A DNA stretch of 64,000 bases from Meloidogyne chitwoodi (taxonomy: Eukaryota > Nematoda > Chromadorea > Rhabditida > Meloidogynidae): contig JACZZP010000015.1 in the NCBI GenBank assembly GCA_015183035.1, positions 248,001 to 312,000 of the forward strand, read 5' to 3'. Below are positions 11,114 to 22,264 of the stretch, piece by piece. The position numbers and the translations under genes were made by a program. The notes beneath the pieces are model-generated. The model was not told the DNA's origin. It worked only from the letters and a program-made list of their open reading frames with translations, and ran no database searches. How positions within the stretch are numbered: the stretch's first letter is position 1; each line of letters opens with the position of its first letter.

Positions 11114-12225
11114 TAGGGATGTGCAAAACGGTTAGCCGACATTTACGGACCAGCATTTGCGGACCGACACTTCCGGACTCGCACTTTCGGACCGACATTT
11201 GCGGACCGACTTTTCCGGACCGACTTTTCCGGACCAACGGTTTCGGACCGACATTTGCGGACCGACTTTTCCGGACCGACTTTTCCGGACCAACGGTTTC
11301 GGACCGACATTTGCGGACCGACTTTTCCGGACCGACTTTTGCGGACCGGAACAAATAAAAAAAAATAAATTAAAAAATAAAAGGAAAATTATTATTTTTA
11401 ATTCATTTAATTTTTTTAATTAATTTAAAAATGTTCCCAGTCATCAAATCTATTGCTTGCAAGTCGATATTGTAGGGCATACAAATGTTGTAAAATTTGT
11501 TCATTTGTCTGGACTGGGATCTCATCAAATGCAATTACTAGATTTTTTATATTTTGATCGTTTTGTCTATAAATCTGGAACATGATCGAACAGCAATTCC
11601 TCTGGTTGGATCGAGTTCATAAACACGTATACGATCCTGCATGATGCGTTCCTCATCTTTTAGCATGGAAATAAGTCTGAAATTACAAAATAACTTATGT
11701 TCCAAAAATGGATATTTACCTTGATAGTGGAGGGTGATCTTTCATAAAACTCGTAATAATCAGTTATTTATACTTATTTAATTAGTAGTTATAAATAGAA
11801 TTTTCCTTTTATTTTTTAATTTATTTTTTTATTTGTACCGGTCCGCAACAGTCGGCCCGCAAAAGTCGGTCCGGAAAAGTCGGTCCGCAAATGTCGGTCC
11901 GAAAGTGTCGGTCCGGAAATGCGGTCCGCAAATGTCGTTTAACCGTGCAAAACATGCACGAACAAATTGTTATCTTACCATAACTAACTACTGTCTCTCC
12001 GAAGGTTTACTTAATCTCTCGTTTGCAAGAGACGTAGAAAAGTAGTGGTCAGTAGAGAAAATATTTAAAATTCCTTTTGTACAATTCCTTTTAATTTTAT
12101 ATAATTTTCTCTACTGACCACTACTCTTCTCTATCTCTTACAAATAAGAGATTAAGTAAACCTTCGGAGAGACAGTAGTCATTTATGGTATGACAATTTG
12201 TTCGTGCATGTTTTGCACATCCCTA
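11114..12225. mobile_element. Outer hAT-like element with nested insertion, TSD ATTATGTC
   Basis: TIR TAGGGATGTGCAAAAC / GTTTTGCACATCCCTA and a perfect TSD ATTATGTC (11106-11113, 12226-12233). Right of the nested insert it continues ATGCACGAACAAATTG and ACTGTCTCTCCGAAGG, matching the outer element at 5.9-7.2 kb. Without its inner element it would be a few hundred bp long. Confidence 0.85.
11129..11943. mobile_element. Inner hAT-like element nested in the 11.1-12.2 kb element
   Basis: Inserted inside TIR-proximal sequence of the outer element; GTGCAAAAC is present on both sides (8 bp of it is the TSD, exact end ambiguous by one base). TIR GGTTAGCCGACAT / ATGTCGTTTAACC. The left arm (11140-11350) repeats GGACCGACTTTTCCGGACCG and GACATTTGCGG units; a shorter mirrored arm lies at 11838-11940. 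The centre has a relic frame similar to the inner element at 6.1-7.0 kb. Frames reading FRTDICGPTFPD-type repeats are artefacts of the array. Confidence 0.78.
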
Positions 12226-13172
12226 ATTATGTCTTTTTTGACAGATTTTTATCAAATTATTTTGATTTGAGTAAAATTGAATGTTGCATATTTATTTATT
12301 TATTTTTAATTTATTTAAGGTAATTTAACAAAAAGAGAAATATGTCAAAAAGGCTTAAAATTATCTATATTTTAAAACTTAAAAAATTTGAAAAAATTCC
12401 AAACACAACCTATCGGCCTTGTTGTAGACTGGACTGCTCCCTTTCAATTGTTTAAAAAAATCAATGTGTTGAGGGGGCGATAAAAAAATTTTTTTTTGGC
12501 AATTTCTTAATAAAAATCTTTCTTATACTTTTATAAAAATTAAAAATCAATTAAATAAATTTTAATAAAATTTAGTGTTTTGAATAAATATAAATAAAGG
12601 AGAGAAGTAAGAAGTTTAAATAAATATTATATCTTATTAAAAATAAAAAAATTGTTTTAGGTAACAAGTACCTGATTAAAATCATAGATAAAATGAGTGA
12701 TAGACAAAAGCTGACCTCAGATTCGTGACCAGCGCCCCAAATTACTACCCATAGAAACATGTTTTCAGAATTATTTAATTTTTTCGATGGGACCATAATT
12801 CCGAAGGAATGCCATTCATTGTATAATGTTACGCTAAAATTTGTCAAACTTATTGATTTTGTAAATCTCAAAGATCTCCACTCAATAGATGTTTAAACAT
12901 CAAAGATGGGAATTATAAAAAATTCCCATCTCCCCAAAAAAAAATTTTTTCTCACTCTATTTGCACTTTAAAAGTAAAAAAATATTCGCATGGCATGTAG
13001 AGAGTAAAATTTAAAACACAATCATGCCCGCCCTCCTCCTTTTTACATTTCTTTTATTAATTTATTTATTTATTAAAAATTAAATATTTTAAATTTATTA
13101 ATAAACTAAATTCCCTCATATATTTTTTATTTTATTTTCAAATAAATTTTTATTTATTTAAATTTTTAGAAA

Positions 13173-16100
13173 ATGAGGTTATTTTTTATATTCATTTTTA
13201 TAAACCTTTTTTACAAAAATGTCCAATCTTTGTCAATTTTTGTAAAAATTGAATGGAGAGAAAATAGAGAAAATCACCAATATTATTACTATTATTTGAC
13301 AACTTTGAATAAAGAACGTTTCAATTTGAAATTGAGTGGAAATTCACTTAAACACTCTATTAGTAAAGTAACAAATGAAAATGATACTTGTCATTTTTTA
13401 AAAGAATTATCTAGCAAGGAGGAAAAACATACTCAAGAATTAAAGCTTGAATTTTCAATTAGAGTGAACAACGAGGACATGGTTTGTAAACTGACATTTT
13501 GTCATATTTTACCCTCAGTGACATTTTGTCATTTTATACCCTCAGTGACATTTTGTCATATTATACCCTCAATGACATTTTGTCATATTATACCCTCAGT
13601 GACATTTTGTTACTTTTCACCATTTCTGACATTTTGTCAACTTGTGAAACTTTAAATACAACATACATATGTACTAATTACATATTTTCACTTACATAAA
13701 TTATCTTTTTTAAGGTAACTATTGGTTATATTAATAATATTGAAAGTGATGCAATTATTTATATAATTCCCCGTCTAAACAATACAAAATATATAAAAAT
13801 AACAAAAAAAAATAAAAATTTTGAAAAAATAATTAAAATATTAAATAATCCTGAACGAGTTAATGAATATGATAAAAATATATTAAATAAACTATTTTTA
13901 AACGAAAATAATGCAATTATTATTAATTATGGTAATTTTAAAAAATAATTTATAATTGATTTTCTTGCAATATTTGAATATAATATTAACAATTTATTTT
14001 AAGATTTGGAGGAAAAAACACAAAATACTTACCCGTATCTGAAACAACAAAATCATCAATCTACTACTCTAGGCACAATTGGAAATGTTAATGCAAAAAA
14101 AATTTCTGGAAAAAGTGCTCAAAATGTTCAAAAAAAGACTAAATATATTGAAAGTAGAAAAAATCCTGGAATAAATATTTATGGAAAAAGTGTTCAAAAT
14201 GGTAAAAAAGGGTTTAAATTTACTAAGGTCATTTAACTTATTTTCTCTTTTTTTGCAAAGTGCCTTGACCAATTTTAAATTTTACCAAAATGAAAAAAAA
14301 GTTAAATATACCAATATTTCCTAACGGAAAAATTTCGGTATTTGCCCACATCTCAAAACAAACAATATAATTATATGTCATTTGAAAGAGCTCGTCAAGC
14401 TGAAACTATCGAGACCAAAATCAGCCCGCGGTCTCAATTCCAGGCTGAGACATAGGCCCTGAAAATTGAAAAACCAAAGACTCCGGTAATCACCTTAAAT
14501 GGCTACTCCCCCCTATGGCTTTTCAATTTTCAGGGACATATATCTCGGCCTGGAATTGATAACGCGGGCTGATTTTGGTCTCGATAGTTTCAGCTAGACG
14601 AGCTCTTTCGAATGACATATACATTGTTTTGTTTTTCGAGGACCGAAATTTTACCTTTCCTAACAGTGTTTTTTTAGCCTTTCTCAAAAATAACTTAAAT
14701 TCTATGACATTAACATAAACTTAAAATAATAAAAAAGAGAAAATAAGTTTTTTAATAAATAAAAATAACTATTTATTTAATTATTTAAGATATACATCAT
14801 AATACAATTAATAAATTAGATAATTTAATTAATCAGAATACTAATTTTGAATATATATGTAATCAACATAAAATAAACCTTCAACAGATAAAACAACAAC
14901 AGCCTTTGGAGCAGCAACAACAATTTTTAGAAATTGAAGAAAATTGGTTTAAAAATGAATTAAATTTATATTCTCAACGTTTACAGCAAATAAAAAACAT
15001 TTTACCTAACATTCAAAATTCTAGTGAATATAAGAGAATGATGCGGTAAGTAAATTAATGACAAAACGCCAAAAATAAATATTTTAAAAATTATTTTCTC
15101 TTATTTTTTAAATTATTTACTTAAAAAATAAATTATTTTAGTGAATTTGTTACACAACAACAACAGCAAAATGACCAACAAAATGTCTTTAAAAATAAAT
15201 TTTCTCGAAATGTTCCTCGTTATCAAACGATTAAACATCCTAAGCAGAATAGACAGCGACAAACTCGACCTTCAATAATTAGACTAGAAACTATTCAAGA
15301 AGAAGAGATATTGCCAATTGAAGAAGAAAATATAGAAAATATAAATTTTGGAACAAATAATCCCGTTCAGAGTAGAAAAGGTTAAATTTAAATTAATATT
15401 ATTTGTTTTTCTGTTTTCTTTCCCAATTTTAAATAAAATATTTTTAGATAAAGGAAAAGCTGTTTTAGAGAATAATACAAAGCATTCTAGTGCTACAATT
15501 AATTCAAATCAATTATATGGACAAATGTCACAACAACCTTTTATTGGAAGCAGTGAATTTTCAGGGCAACAAAGGGCAGGATTTTCAAATATTATTACAG
15601 ACTATCAACAAGCCGGAAATATTGTAATTTAATTTTAAATATGTTCAAACATTTAATTTAAAAATTTAATTTAAAAATTTTTTGTAATTTTTTGTAATTA
15701 ATTATAACTGAATTATAAAATATTCAGAATGTCGGAGACAATCCTTATCCCTCAGATCACCTTACAGACAAACAGATTAATAAACTACTTACTGCTCAAC
15801 GATATTATAGTCAAATAGGAGGTCAAGGTCCTTTACGTAAGTTTTGTCCAAAATTATTTTTTAAATTATAAATCAGAGGACGTTGTTCAACAAACATTGC
15901 ATGAAGGAACATCGACTTATCCACAGAATAGAGCTAATTTTGTTTCTACAAATTTAGGTTATTTTATATTATCGATTGAATTGTATCCATTTAATTATAT
16001 AAACAAATAGTTAATTTTTATTTAGAACATTTAAATCAAATGGAAACTATTTTGCCCGGCATTAGAGAATCCACTGGTTATAAAAAACTAATGGAGTAAG

Positions 16101-16451
16101 TAAACTTTGTTTATAAAAAAATTTGGATTATTTAATAAAAACTCTTTTTAATTAAGTGACTTTTCTAAACAACAAAATTTCTCTGAATTCGAGTTTATTC
16201 AGCATCCTCAACAAATGCAATATCCTTATATGGGGAGATTCGTTCCAACGCAACAACAGCAACAAAATATCCCTCAAAAATTTCAAAGTCAACATCTTCA
16301 GACTTATCAACCTAATCTACATCTTCAACCTCAACAACAATTTCAACAAAATTCACAGCTTCAAAGATATCAAAAACCATTCGAAGAACCGTCTTCAAAT
16401 GATCACCATTATGGTGAATATTTTCCTTTAAATTTTAAAAATTCTGATTAA
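13173..16451 (+). CDS. Secreted Gln-rich family protein, gene C
   Basis: Most complete paralogue. Exon 1 (13173 to about 13482) starts MRLFFIFIFINLFYKN (signal peptide) and SIFVKIEWRENRENH. Exon 2 is about 13716-13948 (INNIESDAIIYIIPRL). Later exons, read in phase, are about 14003-14200, 14790-15046, 15141-15380, 15448-15621, 15728-15836 (NVGDNPYPSDHLTDKQI), 15887-15950, 16026-16096 and 16157-16451, ending NFKNSD. The last third is Gln-rich (PTQQQQQNIPQ). Two exons end alike (LPNIQNSSEYKRMMR and LPGIRESTGYKKLME), suggesting exon duplication. The exon 1 frame can run on through a 27-bp minisatellite if the donor is not used. A secreted structural protein or effector is possible but unproven. 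Confidence 0.65.
13487..13635 (+). repeat. 27-bp minisatellite at the gene C exon 1/intron 1 boundary
   Basis: About five and a half units of TGACATTTTGTCATATTATACCCTCAG. The unit length is a multiple of three and has no stop in the exon 1 frame, so read-through would add CHIIPSVTF-type repeats before a stop at 13655. Paralogues splice out at the equivalent GTTTGT donor, and the same donor exists here just before the array. Confidence 0.75.
14346..14640. mobile_element. Long palindromic element (dispersed repeat, copy 3)
   Basis: A near-perfect inverted repeat of about 58 bp per arm (left arm GAAACTATCGAGACCAAAAT, right arm its complement) around a centre with CCGGTAATCACC and CCCCCTATGG. 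This is the most complete copy of the family seen at 1-92, 1316-1380 and 19121-19290. It lies in a gene C intron. Confidence 0.7.
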
Positions 16452-17326
16452 TAATTTTATTTTAATATTTAAAAGGAAATAATTAACAACAATGCTTTGA
16501 TCAGTGAGTTTAAAGAAGAAAAATTGTACAAAAGAAAATTCATTTATTTATGAGAATATAACGTTTAAATTTAGAAAAACAAAAATTGAGTCTTTTTTGA
16601 CGCAAAACATATTTAATTATTTTTATTAAATTATTTTGATATGAGTAAAATTGAATTTTGCATATTTATTTATTTTTAATTTATTTAAGATAATTTAACA
16701 AAAAGAGAAGCATGTCAAAAAGCTTATGATTATTTTAAAATTTTTTTAAAGAAAACATTTTAACTAGAAAATGTGAAAAAATTTCAAGCAATTTATTTTA
16801 TATATCCAAAAATTAAATCTCAACAAGAGTTATTTAAAAAATCTTTTTTATTTTTATAAAAATGGGTAAAAAAAATACTACAAGTTCCAAAATTTAAATA
16901 ATAATAAATTTAAAAAATTAAACAAAAATTTTATTTTTCTCAAATATAGTAAGGCAATAATATTTTAAAGAGATATATACATAGAAGTTAATATTCGAAT
17001 GCCGTTCTTCACCCGCACTTTATCACAAGACTTAAATGCCCTTCCTCAAATGATTTTTTCAATGTGACAGTCTTTGTTGGGAGAAAAAAGAGAATTGAAT
17101 TAATTAAAAAAAATTTTTTAATCGTCCTCTTCTCCCTTTCCTCAACAATTACTATAGAGGTAAGGGAGAGAATTGAGGAGCGATTTTAAAAATTTTTTTT
17201 GGCATTCATCTTTCTCATCAATACAAGATAAATATTAGATAGTTAAACTTTTATTGTCTGAGATTCGTGAAAATGGAATGCCACCAGTTAATTATTGTTT
17301 TTTGGTAAGAAAATATATAAAATTAC
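16452..17326. other. Intergenic region between genes C and D
   Basis: Holds the shared 3' segment of gene C (about 16490-16690, with TTTATGAGAATATAACG and TGAGTAAAATTGAATTTTGC). Further on, 16990-17225 is pyrimidine/purine-rich sequence resembling the upstream region of gene A at 3790-3960. No coding exon recognised. Confidence 0.4.
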
Positions 17327-18147
17327 TAGAGCTGTTCCAAGAGTCTTGGTCTTGGTGGTCTTGGTTTTTTTGGTCTTGGTCTTGGTCTTGGGTCTTGGCT
17401 TGTAGGTCTTGGTCTTGGGTCTTGGCTTGTAAGTCTTGGTCTTGAGTCTTGGTTATTTTTCGTCTTGGTGTGAAGGGGGACCAAGCACAATTTTGGGGAA
17501 AAATTTTGGCAAGAGGTTTAAAAATTAAAAAAATTTTTTGCCTGCGGCGCTGAAAATGGTTAATATTTGGCAACTAATGCAATAATTTTTTCAAATTTTC
17601 GCCTGCGGCGCTAAACTTGCGAGGTTTTACATTTTCTAAAGGCACTTAATATATTTTGTCATGTGTAAATAAATAATTAAACTCAGAGTCATTTTTAATC
17701 GCTGGTATCTAATCCAATTAAATTTTGGGAGAAAGACTTATCACACCCAACACTTAAACAGCTTGCGAAAATTTTTCTTTGTTCACCACCAAGCACAGTA
17801 GAGCGTGAAAGAACATTTTCGATTCTTGGAGAAATTTACAAGCCAAAACGGCTTTCTTTTAGTAGCACTCATGCTAAACAGCAATTGTTCTTACATTTTA
17901 ATTATAATTTTGGGGATTTATAATAAATTTTAATGAATTAAATTTTTTGTATACTTTATATTAAAATATTTTTAGTCTTGGTCTTGGGTCTTGGTCTTGT
18001 TTTTCTTGGTTTTTTTTGGTCTTGGTCTTGGTCTTGGTCTTGGGTCTTGGTTATAAGTCTTGGTCTTGGTCTTGGGTCTTGGTTATAAGTCTTGGTCTTG
18101 GTCTTGGGTCTTGGGTCTTGGTTATTTTTGGTCTTGGAACAGCTCTA
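17327..18147 (+). mobile_element. Truncated hAT transposon, TSD AAAATTAC
   Basis: An 821-bp element with TIR TAGAGCTGTTCCAAGA / TCTTGGAACAGCTCTA-like end and a perfect 8-bp TSD AAAATTAC (17319-17326, 18148-18155). Subterminal arms on both sides are arrays of TCTTGG(G) words. Between them is the C-terminal part of a hAT transposase (17726-17923). The left half also carries two GCCTGCGGCGC cores shared with the element at 2.2-3.3 kb. It is deletion-derived and not autonomous. Confidence 0.9.
17726..17923 (+). pseudogene. hAT transposase C-terminal dimerisation domain remnant
   Basis: Reads WEKDLSHPTLKQLAKIFLC then SPPSTVERERTFSILGEIYK, then KPKRLSFSSTHAKQQLFLH and FNYNFGDL followed by a stop. 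This matches the hATC dimerisation signature (small residues, ERxFS..G.I...R..L). The BED finger and DDE catalytic core are missing, so it cannot act alone. It is the only recognisable transposase sequence among the hAT-like elements here and ties the 8-bp-TSD elements to the hAT superfamily. Confidence 0.85.
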
Positions 18148-18680
18148 AAAATTACCTCAAATTTTTTTAAAATTTAGATCAATTTTCTCCTTTACTTATA
18201 TTTGTTCCAATTATTTAAATTAAATTATTTAAATTATTTATTTTAAATGATTTTTAAATTTTTTAAAAGTACAAGAAAGATATTTAATAAAAAATTGCTA
18301 AAAATTAAATCGCCCACTCAATCATTTCCGTTCCCTCAGCTATAAACAATCGAGGGAAGAGAGAAAATTGATTTAAAGTCATACTGTAAAATTCATATGA
18401 GAAATTATTTATTGATTAAGTTTAATATAAAAGGGCATTAATTACCTCTTAATTTTATTTTTTTAAATTATTAAATATACCCTTTTAAATTACCTAATTA
18501 AATAAAATATTTTTTAAATATCTAATCACCCAAAATTTTAATTTAAATCCATTTTATAATTTCATTCAGTCAAAAAAAATTTTTTTATTTAAAAAAAAAA
18601 TTAAATATTTTAAATTTTTAATTAAGTCCCTCATCCATTTTTAATTTTTTTTAATAAATTTTTATTTAAATTTTTAGAAA

Positions 18681-21600
18681 ATGTGGTTATTTTTTATATT
18701 CATTTTTATAAATATTTTTTACATAAATGTCAATTCATATTCTATTTTTGTTAAAATTTTATGGAGAGAAAATGGAGAACATAACCAAAAATATTATCAA
18801 AAATTGGCGTTAAAACTGACAGAACGTTTCAAATTGGAATTGACTGCAAATGGTTCGAATGATAAAATTATTGGATTTACACATGAATATGATACTTTTC
18901 ATTTTGAAGGAAATGATTGGAAAAGAAAAAGTGGAAAAAAGATAACTAACTATAAATTGAAAGTTTCATCTGTTCCTATCAATGTTTGTAAATTTAAACA
19001 TTTTTAAAAAATTTTAATTTTTTGCTTGAAATTTGTGTTTAGCTGTTTCGATTTTTAACCGAAAAAAAATCTTTAATTTTATTGTTAGATTAAAAGAGCA
19101 ATTATTTATCTTAGGCTAGAACTTTTTCCATTGATATCTGAAGAGCAGCCGCGGTAATCACCTAAAATGAGCTTGGTCCCCCCTATGGTTTTTCGATTTT
19201 CAAGTGTCTGTATCTCGGCCCGGAATTTAAATTACATGTTTATTTTGACCTAATCGATAAACTCAATGAGCTCTTTCGAATGGTATATATGTTGTAATTT
19301 AAGAAAATTATCATAATTTTACATAATATTATTAGTTTAACTTTTAAGATTTGTTTTGCTAATTTTAATCATATTAATGGTGACACAATAATTTATTTAA
19401 TCGCCAGTAAAGGCACTCTAGGAGGATATAATGTAAGAATAATTAGAAATTCTGAAGAACATTATGACCAAATAATTAATTTATTTAAATATCCTGTTCG
19501 AATTTTACAATTTAATTCGTTAATGCATGTATCAAAAAGAAATTCAAAAATAGAAATTAAATGTACAAATAATTTAAACAATCATTTTAATACTATTTTT
19601 CACGAAAAAGAGTTAAATCCAGACACAAAACATATTTATTTGGAAACTAATTTTGTTAAAACTAAAATTTGTCCAGAACATAAATACTCTGTTGTTATAA
19701 ATGAATTACAAATGAAACCAATTGTGAATAGTATTTTTAATTTTTAAAAATTTATTAAAATAATATTTTTTACTTTTTTGTGGTAATTCTCTAATTTAGT
19801 CAGCAAAAATATATTTTGTCAGTGAGAGAAAATGGACATTTTGCCAGTAATAAAATTGCCAGTTGGCGTTATTTCATGCATAGCAGATTTTGTTCAATGT
19901 CAAAATTTCTATTTAATCTCTCTCTCATTGTATTTTTTCTGACTTAAATTAGAAGAATTTATTAATTATCAAAACTTATAATTTTTTAAATAAAAATAGG
20001 TACTTAATTGTCAACAAACAATTTATTCAAAAAACTATTCAAATGTTTATGAAATTGATTTGGATAAAGGTGGATGTATATTAACAGAAAATACCCAAAA
20101 TATTGTCAATTATCATAATCAGTTGACCCAAAATGAGAAAGATGTCGAAGGACGGATAAAGCTTTATGAAGAAATTATGAAAATAAAAAATAGTGGAAGT
20201 AATGTTTTTATATAAATAATTTAATTTTTAAATTAAAAAATAACCTGAAAGGGGTATAATAAAACAATTTTTAGGTTAATCATTGCTCAATTTGATAATC
20301 ATAAATGTCCAAATTTTTATAAGTTTGGTTAAATGCCAAGTTTGTGGTTCCTATTATTTTACATTCCTTCTGTTAGGTTCGTAGAATACTAACAAGGCTA
20401 GCGACAGCGCTTTATCATAAAAGTAGATAGTAACAATGGTAGCAAAGGAAAGGGCTTTGGTCTCTGGTATTGTGCTGATGACGGGGGGACAGGGACTAAG
20501 CCAGGTCTGAGTAAGTGCCCCTTTGACTAACTGTTAGACTGGCTTTTATACTATCCTGCCGGCTTATATAGTAACACTCCACCTTTACCAATATCCATCA
20601 CTTTCCATAATTTTTATTTTTAAATTTTGACACTAATTCCCGGTTATATATGTTAAATTTATTATATTTAAATTTAAAATAATTTTTAGATCAAAAACAA
20701 ATTATAAGTGAATTATCTTGTGAAAAGTTGAATCAAAAAAATATAAATTATGAACAATATTTAGAAAGACAAAAAGAAATAACTTTTATTTATAATTATT
20801 TATATGGAAATACTTCTGGTCCTAATATTGTGTAAGTAAATAAATTTAAAAATAATTTTAAAGAGAATGACTATACCTACTTTAAATTAAGTTCTGACCA
20901 ACAAAATGTCTCTTCTTCTCAATTAGTTCCAAATCAACAATATTATTATTCTCAGGGAGGGGATGTACAGCAAGGCAAACAAAAAGACGTCTCTCAGCAT
21001 TCTTATCTGGAATATCCTCATCATCAGCATCAACATCTTTCACTTGGACTAGGAATGTCAAATGGAGTTGAAAATACAACAGATTTTTTGGCAAATGATT
21101 TTGGTTCAAGTAGACATGGTATTTTAATGATTATTACATTTAAAATTGATTTTTGACGAAAAAAGATTTGTATTTTATCTTTTTTATCCTTTTCTAGTTC
21201 CCAACTCTCTAAGTAAATCCAAAAATAAGGAATAACTATTATATTTTTTATATAAAGGAAAAAGTATTGCTGGAACAACTACTGAAGAACATTTTAGCGG
21301 TGACTTTTTAGATCTAAACTTGGCAGGACCTTCAACTCAAAATATTCCCTCTTTTAACCAATGGCATTCTAATCAACAAGGACCAACAAATCAATCTGAG
21401 AATGTTTCTACTGTATTAAGTAATTAAATTAATTGATTAAAAATGTTTATTTAAAACACTAGTATTTTTTAAATATTTTTGAAAATGAAATTCGACACCA
21501 ATTTTATTCAGGATTTTGCTTAAAAAAAATTCGAGTCAGGCCCCAATAATTTTGAAAATTTTATTTTTTTATCTTTTAATTCTAAAATAGCTCTTGGAAC

Positions 21601-21903
21601 TGGTTATTCTCCACCAAATTATTTTGCTCAACCGCATCTTCATTTTGATCAGCAAGGACATCAATTACAACAACATCAGATTCAAGAGTACCACTCACAA
21701 TCTGAGAGTCCTTATCCACGCAATCCCCAAGATCACACTGGTGATTATCACCAACAAAGTGACCCTCAACAACAAATTCATCAAAATACTTATCGCCAAG
21801 GTTACTACCAAACACCATTTTATGGGTCATCTTCAGGTAATCCTCAAGTTTATCATCGTAAAAATTTTTTTTATATATTTTTAAAATTTATTGAGAAAAA
21901 ATA
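18681..21903 (+). CDS. Secreted Gln-rich family protein, gene D
   Basis: Exon 1 (18681-18983) encodes MWLFFIFIFINIFYINVNS (signal peptide) and SIFVKILWRENGEHN. Exon 2 (about 19354-19747) has INGDTIIYLIAS, KYPVRILQF and TNFVKTKICPEHKY, matching gene B exon 2. Exon 3 is about 20002-20200, then 20690-20832, 20890-21117, 21258-21419 and 21591-21903. The last exons are Gln/His-rich (LVPNQQYYYSQGG, GHQLQQHQIQEYH). Intron 1 holds copy 4 of the dispersed palindromic repeat. Compared with C it lacks some middle exons. Secretion is inferred from the signal peptide; function unknown. Confidence 0.6.
19121..19290. repeat. Dispersed palindromic repeat, copy 4
   Basis: Inverted relative to copies 1 and 2: GCAGCCGCGGTAAT at 19145-19158, then CCCCCTATGGTTTTTC and TCTCGGCCCGGAATT, ending near GAGCTCTTTCGAATGG. 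The same GAGCTC(T)TTTCGAATG edge occurs in copy 3, and a related half (CATTCGAAAAAGCTCATTGA) at 9222-9241. Confidence 0.6.
20365..20590. other. Unusually GC-rich insert of unknown origin in a gene D intron
   Basis: About 220 bp clearly richer in G+C than its surroundings (GCTAGCGACAGCGC, GATGACGGGGGGACAGGG), with TGTTAG near the left end and GTAACA near the right. A solo LTR or other retroelement fragment is possible, but no matching TSD was found. No coding frame. Confidence 0.35.
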
Positions 21904-22080
21904 AAAGATAGTATTATTTTTTAGAAAATTCTAAGGATAATTTTGTTTTTTAATTTAAAAGGAGATTAACAACAATTCACGGAGAAGTCTAAAGAAATAA
22001 AGAAAAATTTATTTATGAGAGAACAAAAGATATAAATTTAAAAAAAACAAAAATTCTATCTTTTTTGACAAATTACAAAC

Positions 22081-22264
22081 CAGTGTTTTCGTGACCAGGT
22101 TTTTGGGTGTGCATGACCGGAAATGACCGGCTCCTTTTGACTGCGTTTGCGTCTTCTCATTTGAAAACGCAAAAAGAAAAGGACGCAAAGAAACGCAAAG
22201 GCAGCCAAAAAGAGCCGGTCATTTCCGGTCATGCACACCCCAAAACCAAGTCACGAAAACACTG
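22081..22264. mobile_element. hAT-like miniature element, TSD TTACAAAC
   Basis: A 184-bp insert with TIR CAGTGTTTTCGTGAC / complement and a perfect TSD TTACAAAC (22073-22080, 22265-22272). Same terminal sequence as the element at 10742-10853 but a different interior (TGACCGGAAATGACCGGCTC mirrored). It splits the shared 3' segment after gene D. Confidence 0.87.

Larger units (their letters stand above)
10862..12350 (+). pseudogene. Relic 3' end of a fifth paralogue between genes B and C
   Basis: Bases 10862-10905 read GPSSVDYPHNDRG, resembling the end of gene C (PSSNDHHYGEYF) and followed by a donor-like GTGAGT. Bases 10985-11105 (ATTTATGAGAGAACAAAAGA and neighbours) and 12235-12350 (the TTTGAGTAAAATTGAATGTT segment) match the downstream regions of genes C and D. 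A nested hAT-like element (11114-12225) splits the relic. No intact coding exon was found, so it is a degraded copy or leftover 3' region. Confidence 0.45.

Noticed and set aside
11094..11423. Three overlapping frames with FRTDICGPTFPD or RKSRSANVGP repeats
   Set aside because: Products of the GGACCGACTTTTCC repeat array in an inner hAT-like element; the frame is open only because the unit lacks stops.
17254..17573. Frames rich in SWSWSW or QDQDLQAKTQ
   Set aside because: Translation of TCTTGG subterminal repeats of a hAT element.
19145..19158. A fragment of small-subunit rRNA
   Set aside because: Only the 14-nt 530-loop core matches; flanks do not follow rRNA and the sequence belongs to a dispersed palindromic repeat.
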